Shown: positions 18,401 through 30,400 of the stretch, one piece after another
Numbering within the stretch: the stretch's first letter is position 1
How the letters are laid out: every line of letters starts with the position of its first letter
DNA from: Telopea speciosissima
Taxonomy: Eukaryota; Streptophyta; Magnoliopsida; Proteales; Proteaceae
Direction: 5' to 3'
Length of the DNA: 64,000 nucleotides
NCBI RefSeq assembly: GCF_018873765.1
Contig: NC_057925.1
Span: 18,177,568-18,241,567 of the forward strand
The notes under the pieces: generated by a model
Databases searched by the model: none
What the model was told of the DNA's origin: nothing
Seen by the model: the letters and a program-made list of their open reading frames with translations, nothing else
Translations under genes and position numbers: made by a program

Positions 18401-21400
18401 AGCTGACCTGTTTAACTTGCTAGAATTGGCTCGGGTATCCGAGCCGACCAGCTTACTTGATTTTTTAGAGCCTGCTTCTAACGTAATTTTTTTCTTGCAG
18501 TGGTCGGCCACCTTCCCCCAATGGACACGGCTCAGCTCAGGGCCGAGACCATCACGGAGAGGAGGAGAAAAAACCCCGAGAAGAAGTCTCGGGGTGAGAC
18601 TTCCAAGGCACTAAAGAGCAAGGCTATGTTGTCGAGCCCGGCGGACACTGTGGTCGACCTTGAGGCCGAGAAGAGCAAGGACCTGGCGGGGTCACCGAGG
18701 AAGGGGAAAGGTCAGAGGGGCGAGAAGAGCCAGCTGAGGGACGGGAAACGGCCAAAAATATCCATCAACCTCACGACTGGAAACCTCCCTAGGGTCCCCT
18801 CGCCTCCAGATGTCGCTCGGTTTATCTTGGGGAGGGCCTCGGCCAGCACCGTCCCAGTTCGATCGAGCTAGCGTCTTTTTCCCGAGGACTCCGCCCTGAC
18901 CTCGGCCGGGCATGCCAAGGAGTGGCTTGACACAAGTAGGCTCCCCAAGGACAAGGAAATGCTCGAGAAGTTGTTCGATCCTGAGCTCATCTCCTCCCTG
19001 TTCCAAGACTTCAACATGGTAAGCTTTTGCTCGGCTCCTACTAATTGGTCCGACCCTATGGGCTCGGCCTAATTCTTGCTCGGATGTCTTTTTGTAGGGC
19101 TTCGCCAAGGCGGTGGAGACCATGCTCCGGTTTGAGCAGCTTCTGACCGCGAACGATTCTCTCAAGGTTCAGATCGAGAAGGCCAATAAAGATGCTCGTG
19201 AGGCCGTCCTGAAGCTCCGCTAGACTGCTGAGAAGCTCGGACTCGTCGAGGTCGAGGTCGAGAGCTTGAAAGTGGAGGTGGCCAAGCACAAGGACGAGGT
19301 CGAGTTTTTGAGGGGTCAGCTCGACCAGGCCCGAAGGAAGTTCGAGGCCGATCTGAGGCGCGCCTAGGCCGAGGCGGTGACGGATTACCTTATGTCCGCG
19401 GAGGTGTGCCACGAGTTGAGGAAACCTTCCTATGCTGAGGGTTACCACGCTGGCTGAGCCGACCTCCTGAAGGAGATAAAAGCCGCCTACCTCTCCCTCA
19501 ATCTTTCTCGATTCGATGACGATGCGACCACCGTGGTCGAGGAGTTTGGCGACGATGTTGGGGTGGAGGTTGACCAGGCGGGCCTGACCGAGACCGCTCC
19601 GTAGGACGAGGTCGCCCCTTTCGCCGAGGATGCCGCAGAGGACGTCGCTGTTAAGGAGGTTGCCATAGAGGACCCCCTTAATACCGCCGAGCTATAGGCC
19701 CCCTTTTTTCTCTTTTGATGTACAGATCCCCATGTTCGGGGTTTTTATAACTTTCTTTGTTGTTTTTTTTTTTTTTGTACCGGGCCGAGCCGCCCTTAAT
19801 TTTGTAATGTGCCGAGCCATCGACTTTAATCAATGAAAATTTGTTCTTCCAATTTGTCTAAGTATTTGAGCTCGACAACCGTTTGCCTTTCTTTTCTTGT
19901 GTATGTTGTTTTGATTGTCTGAGTGCCGTGGTCGAGCTGCCGATCTGGTCCCTTGACTGAGCTCAAGGACTTGACTATTTTTAGAGTGTTTATCAATTTG
20001 AAGTTTTCGCCGATCAGCTTGGATCGGCGGCCACTGGGGTTGCTCGGCCAAGCTGGCTCTGCGGCCAAGCCCAATGCCTTAGATATTTTTGCTTGATTTT
20101 GGCTTTCGTTCAGCTGGGCCGTGGTGAGAGTTTGTGCTTGTGGGTCCGTCGACCTATGAGGGCCGGTCTTCCGACTTAGTAGTCGACCTATGAGGGTTGG
20201 TCTTGTAACATGATTGCCGACCTATGAGGGTTGGTCTTTGACGTCGACTAGGTCTTACGACTTGGTTGCCGACCTATGAGGGTCGGTCATTAACGTCGGC
20301 CAGGTCTATGAGGACTGGTCTTATGACTTGGTTGCCGACCTATGAGGGTCGGTCTTTGATGTCGGCCAAGTCTATGAGGACTGGTCTTACGACTCGGCAT
20401 GCTTGGAGTTTGAAAGTACACTAAGTAGTAGAGAAAGACTTTATTTTATTGCATCATGAACGTCGAGGCCAAAGCCAAGTACAAATATACTCATCATAAG
20501 TCGTACCGAGCAGAATACTTAAAAAGACTACTGAATTTTTTTTTTCAAATTTTCCGAGTTCCAAGGCATCGGTACCTTCTTGCCCCCCGCAGTCTGCAAG
20601 CGAAACGTCCCTGGGAGAATTTGCTTGGAGGCTATGTACGGGCCTTCCCAATTTGGTGCCAACTTTCCTTGTTGCCTTGGCTAGGACGCACTGAGCTTTC
20701 TGAGAACGAGGTCCCCTTGGCGGAAGTGCTGCTCTTTCACCCTTGAGTCGTAGTATTTTGCTTTCCTCTGCTGGTATGCTGTGTTCCGAAGTAGGGCATT
20801 TTCTCGAACTTCGTCGAGGAAGTCAAGGTTGGCTCTCAGCCCATCTTCATAGGTTTTCTCATCAAAGTTGAGCACTCGGTAGGACAATGCCTTGACCTCG
20901 ACCGGGATGAGGGCCTCGGTCCCATATGCGAGCCGAAAAGGACTCTCCCCGGTCGGTGTTCTTATGGTTGTCCGATACGCCCATAGGGCGTTCGACAGCT
21001 CTTCCACCCATCTTCCTTTGGCTTCATCCATTCTTCTTTTGATCCCCGCAAGTAGTGTTCGGTTCGACACCTCCACTTTCCCATTGGCTTGTGGATGAGG
21101 TACCGAGACTGGGCAAAAATCGATGTAGATGTGCCTGCAGAATTCTCAGAAGCTCGGATTGTTGAACTGCGCACCGTTGTCAGTGATGAGCACTTTGGGT
21201 AGTCCGAACCGATAGATCACCTTGTCTCGGAAGAATTTCTCCATGCTCTTCTTGGTGATGGTGGCCAGGGGCTCGGCCTCAACCCACTTGGTGAAGTAGT
21301 CGATGGCAACGACCACGTATTTTCGATTTTCGGAGACCGGGGTGAAGTCTCCAAGTATATCCATCCCCCACATAGCGAAGGGGATCGGACTCAACATAGA

Positions 21401-24400
21401 TGTCAGCTTTGTTGCAGGTCGGCTCGGCACTGGTGCGAAGAGCTGACACTTCTCGTATGTCTTCACGTACTTCAGGGCTTCTTCTTGCATTCTCGGCCAG
21501 TAGAACCCTTACCGAAGTATCTTGTATGCTAATGCTCGGCCACCCATGTGGCTTCCGCATATTCCTTCATGCACCTCGGCCAAGGCGTACTCGGCTCCCT
21601 TTGGTCCGAGACATCGGAGAAGGGGTCCTGAGATTGCTCTTTTGCAGAGCACTCCATCGATCATGGTGTACTTGGCAGCTCGGATCTTAACTTTCCTCGC
21701 TTTATCTTGATTTTCCAGGAGTTGGTCATTCTCCAAGTAGTTGACAATGGGATCCATCCAGGTTGGGCCGTCCTCCTCAATGAGTTTGAGGCTTTCTTCT
21801 TGCAAGGATGGCTTCTCCAGAATCTCAATGTACACTGATCGGCTCAGATTTGGGAGGTCGGCCTCGGCCAACCTAGACAAGGTGTCGGCCACGACGTTCT
21901 CTTTCCTCGGTACTCGGGTCATCTCAAAGTGCTCGAGCTTAGAAATCAACTCCCGTGCTCGGCTCAAGTAGGCTATCATTCTTTCTTCTTTCGCCTCATA
22001 GTCTCCGTTGAGCTGGTTGACCACAAGTTGCGAGTCTCCCCGTACCCTCAATTGGTTGATGCATATTGCTTTGCTGACTCAGAGTCCGGCCAGGAGGGCC
22101 TCATACTCAGCCTCATTGTTCGAGGCTGGGAACTTGATCCTTAGGGCATATTGGATGCGAAACCCCTTGGGCCTCACCAGGATCAGCCCAGCCCCGCTTC
22201 CTCCAAGGTTGCTCGAGCCGTCAACGTTCATGGTCCAGGTCGGGTTGGCCTTAGCTTCTGCATTGGCTTCTTCTGCTGTCTTCTCTTCCTCGACCTCGAG
22301 GTTGGGTATTATACACTCGGTGACGAAGTCGGCAAGGGCTTGCCCTTTTATCGCGGTCCTTAGATGATAGCTTAGATCGTACTCACTTAGCTCAACCGCT
22401 CAGGTAATCAGCCGACCGAACACGTCGGGCTTGTGCAATATCTTCTTGAGAGGCTAGTCGGTCAGCACCGGGATCGGATGAGCTTGGAAGTATGGCCTTA
22501 GCTTTCTCGCAGCCGTGACAAGAGCGAATGCTACCTTCTCGAACTTGGAGTATCTCGTCTTGGCGTCGACAAGAACATGGCTGATGTAGTATATGGGCTT
22601 CTGAGCTCGGCCTTCTTCCCTAACCAACACCATGCTGACTGCCACCGGGGTAGCGGCTAAGTAAACTTGAAGCTCTTCTTTTTACTCGAATCGGCTGAGA
22701 AGAGGCGAGCTCTCCAAGTATTTCTTCAGCTCTTCAAAATCTTGTCGACATTCGTCCGACCAAATGAAGTCCTTCGGGTTCCGGATGTTCTTGAGGGCTT
22801 TGAAGAACGGTAGGCACTTGTAGCCCGACCTCGGCATGAATCGTGCCAACGTCGCCACTCATCCGTTTGGCCTTTGTACTTTTCGGATTGTCCTTGGAGG
22901 GTTCATCTCTTGGATGGCTTTGATTTTTCCCGGATTGGCCTCAATGCCTCTGACAGAGACCATGAAGCCGAGGAACTTTCCCGAGGTTATGCCGAATGCA
23001 CACTTGGCGGGGTTCAGTTTCATTTGGTTCTTCCTTAGCACGCCAAAGGCTTCTTTCAGGTCAGCCAAGTGGTGCTCAGCCTTCAAGCTCTTCACTAACA
23101 TGTCGTCCACGAAGACTTCTATGTTTCTTTCGATCTGCTTGCGGAATATATAGTTCACCAGCCGTTGATATGTTGCTCCGGTATTCTTCAACCCGAACGA
23201 CATGACCTTGTAACAGAAATTCTTTTGGTTAGTTCGGAATGCCGTGTACGACTCATCCTCCTCATGCATCATGATTTGGTTGTAGCCGGAGTACGCGTCC
23301 ATGAAGCTCAACATTTCGTGCCCCGCCATGGCGTCAATCAAGAGATCAATCCGAGGTAGCAGGTACTCGTCCTTTGGGTAAGCCTTGTTAAGGTCGGTGT
23401 AGTCGACACACATCCTCCATTTTTCATTCGACTTAGGAACCATAACGACGTTTGCCAACCAAGTCGAGAATTTTTCTTCTCGGATGAACCCTGATCGGCG
23501 GAGCTTCTCCACCTCCTCTTTGATCGTGGCTTGCCGATCATGGGTATAGTTCCTTCTCCTCTGCTGGATCGGCTTTCGGCTTGGATCAATATGGAGTCAG
23601 TGCTTGACTATGTGCCTCGGTATCCCCGGCATGTCGGCGGCTGACCAGGCGAAGACATCGGCATTCGCCCTTAAGAATTTTCCCAGCTGACCCCTTTGTT
23701 CTCTACTCAACAATGACCCGAGTTGTACTGTCTTCGTCGGATCTTCATCGTTGAGGGAGAACGGGATGAGGTCTTCTATAGGTCTTCCACGCCTTTCTAT
23801 GAGCTCATCCCGCTGGTCTTCAAGGAGGTATTCGATGCACATTGCCATTCCTCGGACGATGCCTTTGGTTTGCTTGACGAATGTGGCGTAACATTCTCAA
23901 GCTTTCTTTTGGTCACCTCGGATCTCTCCAATGCCGTTCTCCGTGGGGAATTTCATCGTCATGTGGATCAGTGAGATGATGACTTGGAGGGCGGTTAGCG
24001 ATGGTTGGCCGGGTATGGCATTGAAAGCCACCACCGATCGTACCACCATGAATTTGACTTAGATCGTCGCTTGACATGGAGTTTATCCGAACGTGACTAG
24101 CAAGTCGATTGAGCCTTTGATGGTGGCGGAGGCCCCCGAGAACCCATGGAGTGAGGTGCCTTCTGGTTTGAGTGCGTCATCGCCGAAGCCGAATTATCGA
24201 TACGCGTCTAGCGACATAAGGTCCACAGATGCGCCCGTGTCGACCAATACCCGGTGGACGGGTTTCTTTGCAATTTCTGCCTATACCACCAAAGCATCAT
24301 CGTGAGGAAAACTTATACCTTCGAGGTTGGCCTCGATGAAGGAGATTGTAGTCTCAGACTTCGACTTCTTGTTCGGCATCTCAGCGACCCCGATGAACTG

Positions 24401-27400
24401 CGCATTTGCCTTGGCTTTTCAAGTGGACTCTTGCCCAGGCCCTCCCAGGATAGTATATATGGGAGCTCCTTTGTCATTGCTCGGCCCGAATCCATCGTCT
24501 TTCTTCTCGCCTCGGGCTTTATCCTCGTCATGCTTGGCTCGTCTATTCTCAGACCTTGGCTTGGATCTCTTTTGGTCGCGGCCTTCGGGCCTTCGACCTC
24601 CGCGATCTTCTCGGCCTCCCTTGATGTACCGCTTTAAGTGACCTGCCTTGATCAGCTCTTCAATTTCTTGCTTTAGCTGATAGCAATCGTCGGTGTCATG
24701 ACCATTGTCTTTGTGGAATAGACAATACTTGTTGGGGTTCCGAGATGACCCGGCTTGCATTGGCCCAGGTCGGCGGATATATCTGTCATCTTGGATTTGC
24801 ATTAAGATCTCCTTTCGCGACGTGTTCAAAGGGGTGTAATCAAGACTCCGAGCTCGGTCTGACCTTTCTGCTCGGCGGTCAGTCCTAGTCCTCTTTTCAT
24901 CCTTTCGGTCGTCGGTGGCCGACCTCTTCTTCTCTCCCTTGCTTTCAGTCATTTTTTGCGCTTGGAGCACCTGTGCCATATTCGCGAACTCATTGCACCT
25001 TTTTAAGAGCTCGGCCATATTTTTGGTTGGCTTTCGGGCCAAGTCCTTGATCAGGTCCATGTCGGTGAGTCCGTTGCTCATGGTCGTATGAGTCGTGGCC
25101 TTATCCAAATCCTTGATGTCTAAGGATTCCTTGTTGAAGCGGGAGACGAAGACTTGGATCGACTCATCAGACCTTTGCTTCACACTGAGAAGGTTGACCG
25201 TCGTCTTCTTATGCTTTATGCTACTCTGGAAGCATGTCACGAAGGCCTTGCAAAGCTGAGCATAGCTCGTAATGGAGTTCGGCGGTAGCCACGAGAACCA
25301 AGAGGTTGCCGCGCCCTTAAGGGATGACGAAAAAGCCCGGCCTGAGACAATCTCTGTTCCTCCGTACATGGTCATCATCGCGTTGAAGTAGTTGATGTGG
25401 TCCGTCGGGTCAGTCGTCCCGTCATACCGATCATAGGGAGGTGGCTTGAACCGGTGAGGATGTCGTTTGACCGGTGAGTAAGCGTTCGGTGTCGCCTGTT
25501 TCTTCAATCCTTCGACCTGCTCGACTAGCTCACGCAGCCTTCACTCCATTTCCGACTCAGGGGCTCGGCCGTTTTGATCTCCGGCTTGGCGTCGGTCTTC
25601 TGCTTCCTCCAGCCGAGGTTGGCCATGGTGACCTTCATCTAGGTGCAAATTACCTTGCTCAACTGGACGAGGTCGGCCATCATTCTCTTCGGCTAGGGAT
25701 CGGCTCGTGCGATCATCTCTCTGAGGTTGGCCATTGTGGTCGGCTCGGTCGGCCTCACCTCTCCTTCTTTCCCCCTAGAGATTGGACCCACGGGGGCTCC
25801 TCTGTTGCTCTTCTCGGCGAGATGGGCTTCGATGCCGGGGCTATGGCCAGATCTTTCTCCTCGCCTTGCAGCACGTCTTCCATTCGGTTCATTCCCCCGC
25901 CCTCGATGTCCTTTCGATCGCCCGTTTTCTCCTAGCCAACCAAAAAATACCGACCTTCTAGTGGCCGACACCGCCGCTTCAATCTCTAGCCCAACTCTTG
26001 GGTTCTGAGGATGCTCTTGCTCATCCCGCTGAGCGCTCCTATTTGGACGTGGAGGAGGGGTCCTTTGTCGCGACGGATGAGACGAAGCTGCTCTACTCGG
26101 GTCGGCCCCGACGCCGGCCTCCTTTCTGCTGCGCATTTCCCTTGATGAGTGCGAGGGCCAAGGGAGGTGCCACTGACGGCTGACCCAACAACCCGCCCTG
26201 AACCATTTGTCCCATGAAGGTTCGCAACATCTCGTTGGTGTGCAGCAGTTGGAGCTGAAGGTCCATGACTGGTCGATTGTTCGTCGGTGCTTCGGGGTCC
26301 AAATTGTCCGACAAGGGCGGTGACGGCGGCAAGGTCAGCCCATTTGAGTTAGGCTCAGCTCGGGGCCGATCTTCCATGGCCGCCGTGGCCAGTACACTTT
26401 CGGATTGGCTGTGGCGCCCACACTGGGTTGCGCTCCTCTCCCTCACGGGGGTCTTCCAGTCGTGCCTTGCCGCAATGTTTCAGGAGGTGGCAAACTTCTC
26501 TCCTGTCGGTCAGGTTGTGCCTCATCCCCACGGGAGGCTGAGCCATGCTGCCCTGATCTCGTTTGCACCACCATTGTCTTCGCTCCTTGGATTGGCAGAA
26601 ACGACGATGACTGGTTGACGTCGTTCCCACAGACGGCACCAAATCTGTTGCGTGTGAAAACCTCCGCTGCCCGGTTCGCCCACGGATGAGCCTACAAAAA
26701 ATTGAGTGACCGTAAGAGAGCCGGTGTGGCTCCGGCCTAGGAATCTCCGACGCTCAAGTCAGGTCTCCAGTGCAACAACGTCACAGCTAGTAAAAAGTGA
26801 GATGAGCAACAGGGCTCCATACCTGAGTATTTATAGAGTGTGGGTGAGGCGGTTTGGAGAGTCCTAGTATGGTAAGAATCCTTCTTTGGTAAGGCTCTTC
26901 TATGCAGAGTGGAGAGTTATTTTCAGGGTCAGACTCTCTCTCTTTAAGGTAAGAGTCCATGTCAAAGTGTGATTCTGTATCGCGTTAGGGATTGTGGCTC
27001 GATCCTTATCCCGCGATTCCAGGATGGTGCTGACGTGGCCCCGTGATTTTCGACGGGCCGTTAAGATAGCTTCGGTAGAGGGCTCGGCCTCAGTGGTCGG
27101 CCTCGGTGGTCTGCCTCGGAGCTCGGCCCTGGGGTGGCCGTGGCCTCGATGCTAGGCCTCGGCCTCCTGATGTGAGGTCAGTCCTGGGGCCCTTGGCCGA
27201 CCTGGGTGGCGCTCCGCGGAGCGGGTGCTCGGCACACAGGAGACAGAACGTCAGATCTGTCGGTGGTCGGGTCGGCCCGACTCCACACGGCTTGATTCGG
27301 TTGTCGGACTGTCCTCAGCTCGGCCATGTGGCAACTTTCGATTGGTGAGGCGGTTTTATGCCTTATCAAAGCTCATAGAAAAAAATACAATGTTTCGATG

Positions 27401-30400
27401 AAATTTTGGTATTTTCATTATCTAGGTCTAAATGAAACGAAACAAGTTTTTGAACTATGCTAACTGTTAATCGGATCCGGGTCTTGGACCCGATCCATGG
27501 CGCCCATTTGGGTCGGCCTGACCCAACCTGTGAGCAAGGGGAGGGAGCCGTTCACTTTAAGTGAATGACCTCCTCTCCCTCTTTCCTATTTAGAGTGAAA
27601 GACTGCAAAGGGGGCGTGCCTTAGGGTTTTGGCTATATATAGATACTCTAACCCTAAATCTCCAATATATCATTAATATTGGAAGCCATATTTTCCCTCT
27701 CTCTCTTTACTCTCCAAGTATTTGTGTGCTCTTGGGATTCCAACTCTTCTCAAGGATTTATGGTGTGGAGTTCTTCGTAAAGAAACTTTTCAAGATATTC
27801 GAAGATTCTAAAGGAGATCGTTCGAGTTCGTGAAGCTAGTAAGCAAACCCGTATGAGATCCTCTTCCGCTGCGTTCTCATCTCTGTTCAGGTAACACCCT
27901 AACGGATGATGATTTATTTACACTAACAATAACGAAGCAATCCTAAATAATCACACTAATTTAAAGAGTTTCAGACATCAAGTTGTAACAAAAAAATGTA
28001 CCTGACAAAACGGGTTGGATTCCATTGAGGATCAAAGTGATGGCTAGTAAAGGGCAAAGGTCTGAGACTGCTTGGGCTACAACTTCTCCACTAGTAAAAG
28101 CATAGCTGATGACATCTCTTAATGCAAGCACCACTGCTGATAAGATCAATGCAGTTATCAAAGATATCAAAGTCACCGCCACTACTGAGAATGCTGCCGA
28201 TTTAGGGTGTCCAGCTCCAAGCTCATTGCTCACCCTTACACTGTTATTTTTAAATTTTTTTATCCAAAAAAAAAATAGTGAAGTTAAAACCAACACATTT
28301 TGGAACTATCAAACAACCAAGGCTGTGTTTGGTAAGCATTCTCGGAATAGATTTTGGGTCTAGAACTCATCTCAAGCAAAAAAATAGATACGAAGAATTA
28401 GAATCAAAACGTGTTCTACACCCAAAATCTATTTTAATAATACATACCAAACACAGCCTAAGATAATGTTACTTTTATGTTACTTCTAGGCCATGGTACA
28501 TGCCAGATTGTATGGGGCCAACATGTTTTTACATAACTAGACCTCTAGATCCTCTGTTCAGATGTTAAGTTTTAGACCTATTAGAATAAATCAAATGACA
28601 AAATAAAGCTTTGAAAAACTAAGGCTATGGCAGATTACACAATAATGTGGAGTACCCATAGGCATGCATAGACATATAGGAGAATATATAAATATATTTT
28701 GGGATAAAGATATACGAGTAGGGAAAAGGCTGGGTACACCGCCAAGGTGCCCAACATGCAGCATTCTCTCTCTTTCCCCTTTTGAAAAGACCCCCTTGCC
28801 CTCCTATGTCGTTTCCCATACGATTAATTTTGATTATGAAATTTGACACATGGCTTACCTAGACCATGACCTCTGTATTCCATGGCTGAAGCTACATCAG
28901 CTGTGTAGGAAAAGAATGATGAGTGTGTAGGAAACTTTCCTACCACCATTGGCATGTAGGAACCATTTTTCTTAATTCTATTGGCTGTGAGGGAGGGAAA
29001 AAGGGTGACAAAAAAAATTCAAAGCCCTGATTGTTCTTAGAAGAGGTCTTTTATGGTCGGTGAAATGGGCCTGGACGAAATTTTGCATCTGAAGTTGTGG
29101 ATGGTATGATAACTTGTAAACACTGATGACTGAACCATTGGTAAAAGACTGAATTTTGGAAGATTTCAATGGGATATGGTAAGCCCAAACCCAAAATCTA
29201 GCATGGGCAGTTTTGGACCTGGGTCTCTGTTAACCCAAGTTACAGCTGGCCTGGCTCAACTTTTTTTTTTTTTTTTTTTTTTTTGGGGGGGGGGGTGCTC
29301 AATTCCTTGCAGAGGAAAGAACAATTACAAGCAATAAGATTTAAATTAAGAAATCACAGGTCTTATAGAGGTTAGAGAGAGACTAACCTTGCAGCTGCAT
29401 TGAATCCAACCGAAATCATGAAAACCCAGATATTTATTGTCATGCTGCACATTGTACACACATATATGAGTTAACAAAATACAATAAACTTCACTTGACC
29501 CTAACTTTTGTTATTAATTGATCCCCAAATTCCCATTTTTGGTCCATCTCCTGGGCCTGATTCTCTACTGCCGAGCTGCCCAACAGGACCCTACTGCTAA
29601 GACACAGCAAGACGGTCAATTACCACCTTACCTCTATCCAAGTGCCTTGCTCGAGTGGGGGTAAGGCGATCATTTAACGCCTTACTGTGTCTTGACAGTA
29701 AAGTCCTGCCGGGCAACTCGGCAGTAGAAGATCTAAATTGCATCTCTTGTAAGCAGATTTTTGATGGGCCAATATACTGATACCACCTTGCCGATACCGG
29801 ACCACTGGTTAGATGTGGAAAACCCTTGCCCTATACAAACGATGAATTAGGGAGATAGGTATCAAAAGTGTCTAAAGAAAAAGAAGTTTTATCAAAAAAA
29901 AATCTAAAGAAAAAGAAGTCATTTCATCAATGAGACATTACCAAAAAGAAAAAAAAAAAAATCATCAATGAGAGAGAGAGGGGGGTGCTACAGTAATTTA
30001 AATAAATAAATAAATAAAAGAAGGTGCTAAAGTAACCCCTTACAGCGGTCGGCTCAGAGCAATCCAGATCCTCTACGGTGCGCTGCCCCAATGGCCCTAT
30101 GCTGTGCAGACACAGGTCGCATGCATTGACCACCTTATTCCCACTTGGGCAAGGGGCTTGGACAAGGTAAGGCAATCATTGCATGCAGCCCTGTGCTGTG
30201 CAGACACAGGTCGCATGCAATGACCACCTTACTCCCACCAAGGCAAGGGGGTCGGACAAGGTAAGGCAATCATTGCACGTGGCCTTGTGTCTACGCAGCA
30301 CGGCAGTTGGGCAGCCCGCGCTGTAGTGGATGTGGACTCAGCTCAGAGAGTCTCAAAAGAGAAAAATTAGAAAAAAGAAAGAAAGTAAAAGTACGTTCGT

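Larger units (their letters stand above)
16218..27368 (-). mobile_element. Tat-type Ty3/gypsy retrotransposon in MATE intron 3
   Basis: An 11,151-bp element in the same orientation as the host gene. It is flanked by the 5-bp duplication AAGCT at 16213-16217 and 27369-27373. Order on the minus strand: 5' LTR, primer site, gag, protease, reverse transcriptase, RNase H, a second RNase H, integrase, tandem repeats, an accessory gene on the opposite strand, polypurine tract, 3' LTR. The second RNase H and the antisense gene point to the Tat group (Retand/Grande relatives). A hand comparison of part of the LTRs gives about 6-7% divergence, so the insertion is not recent. Many in-frame stops show that it is no longer autonomous. 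Confidence 0.93.

Noticed and set aside
24254..26689. Plus-strand frames over the Tat gag and protease
   Set aside because: Shadows of the minus-strand gag-pro coding sequence; no domain on the plus strand.
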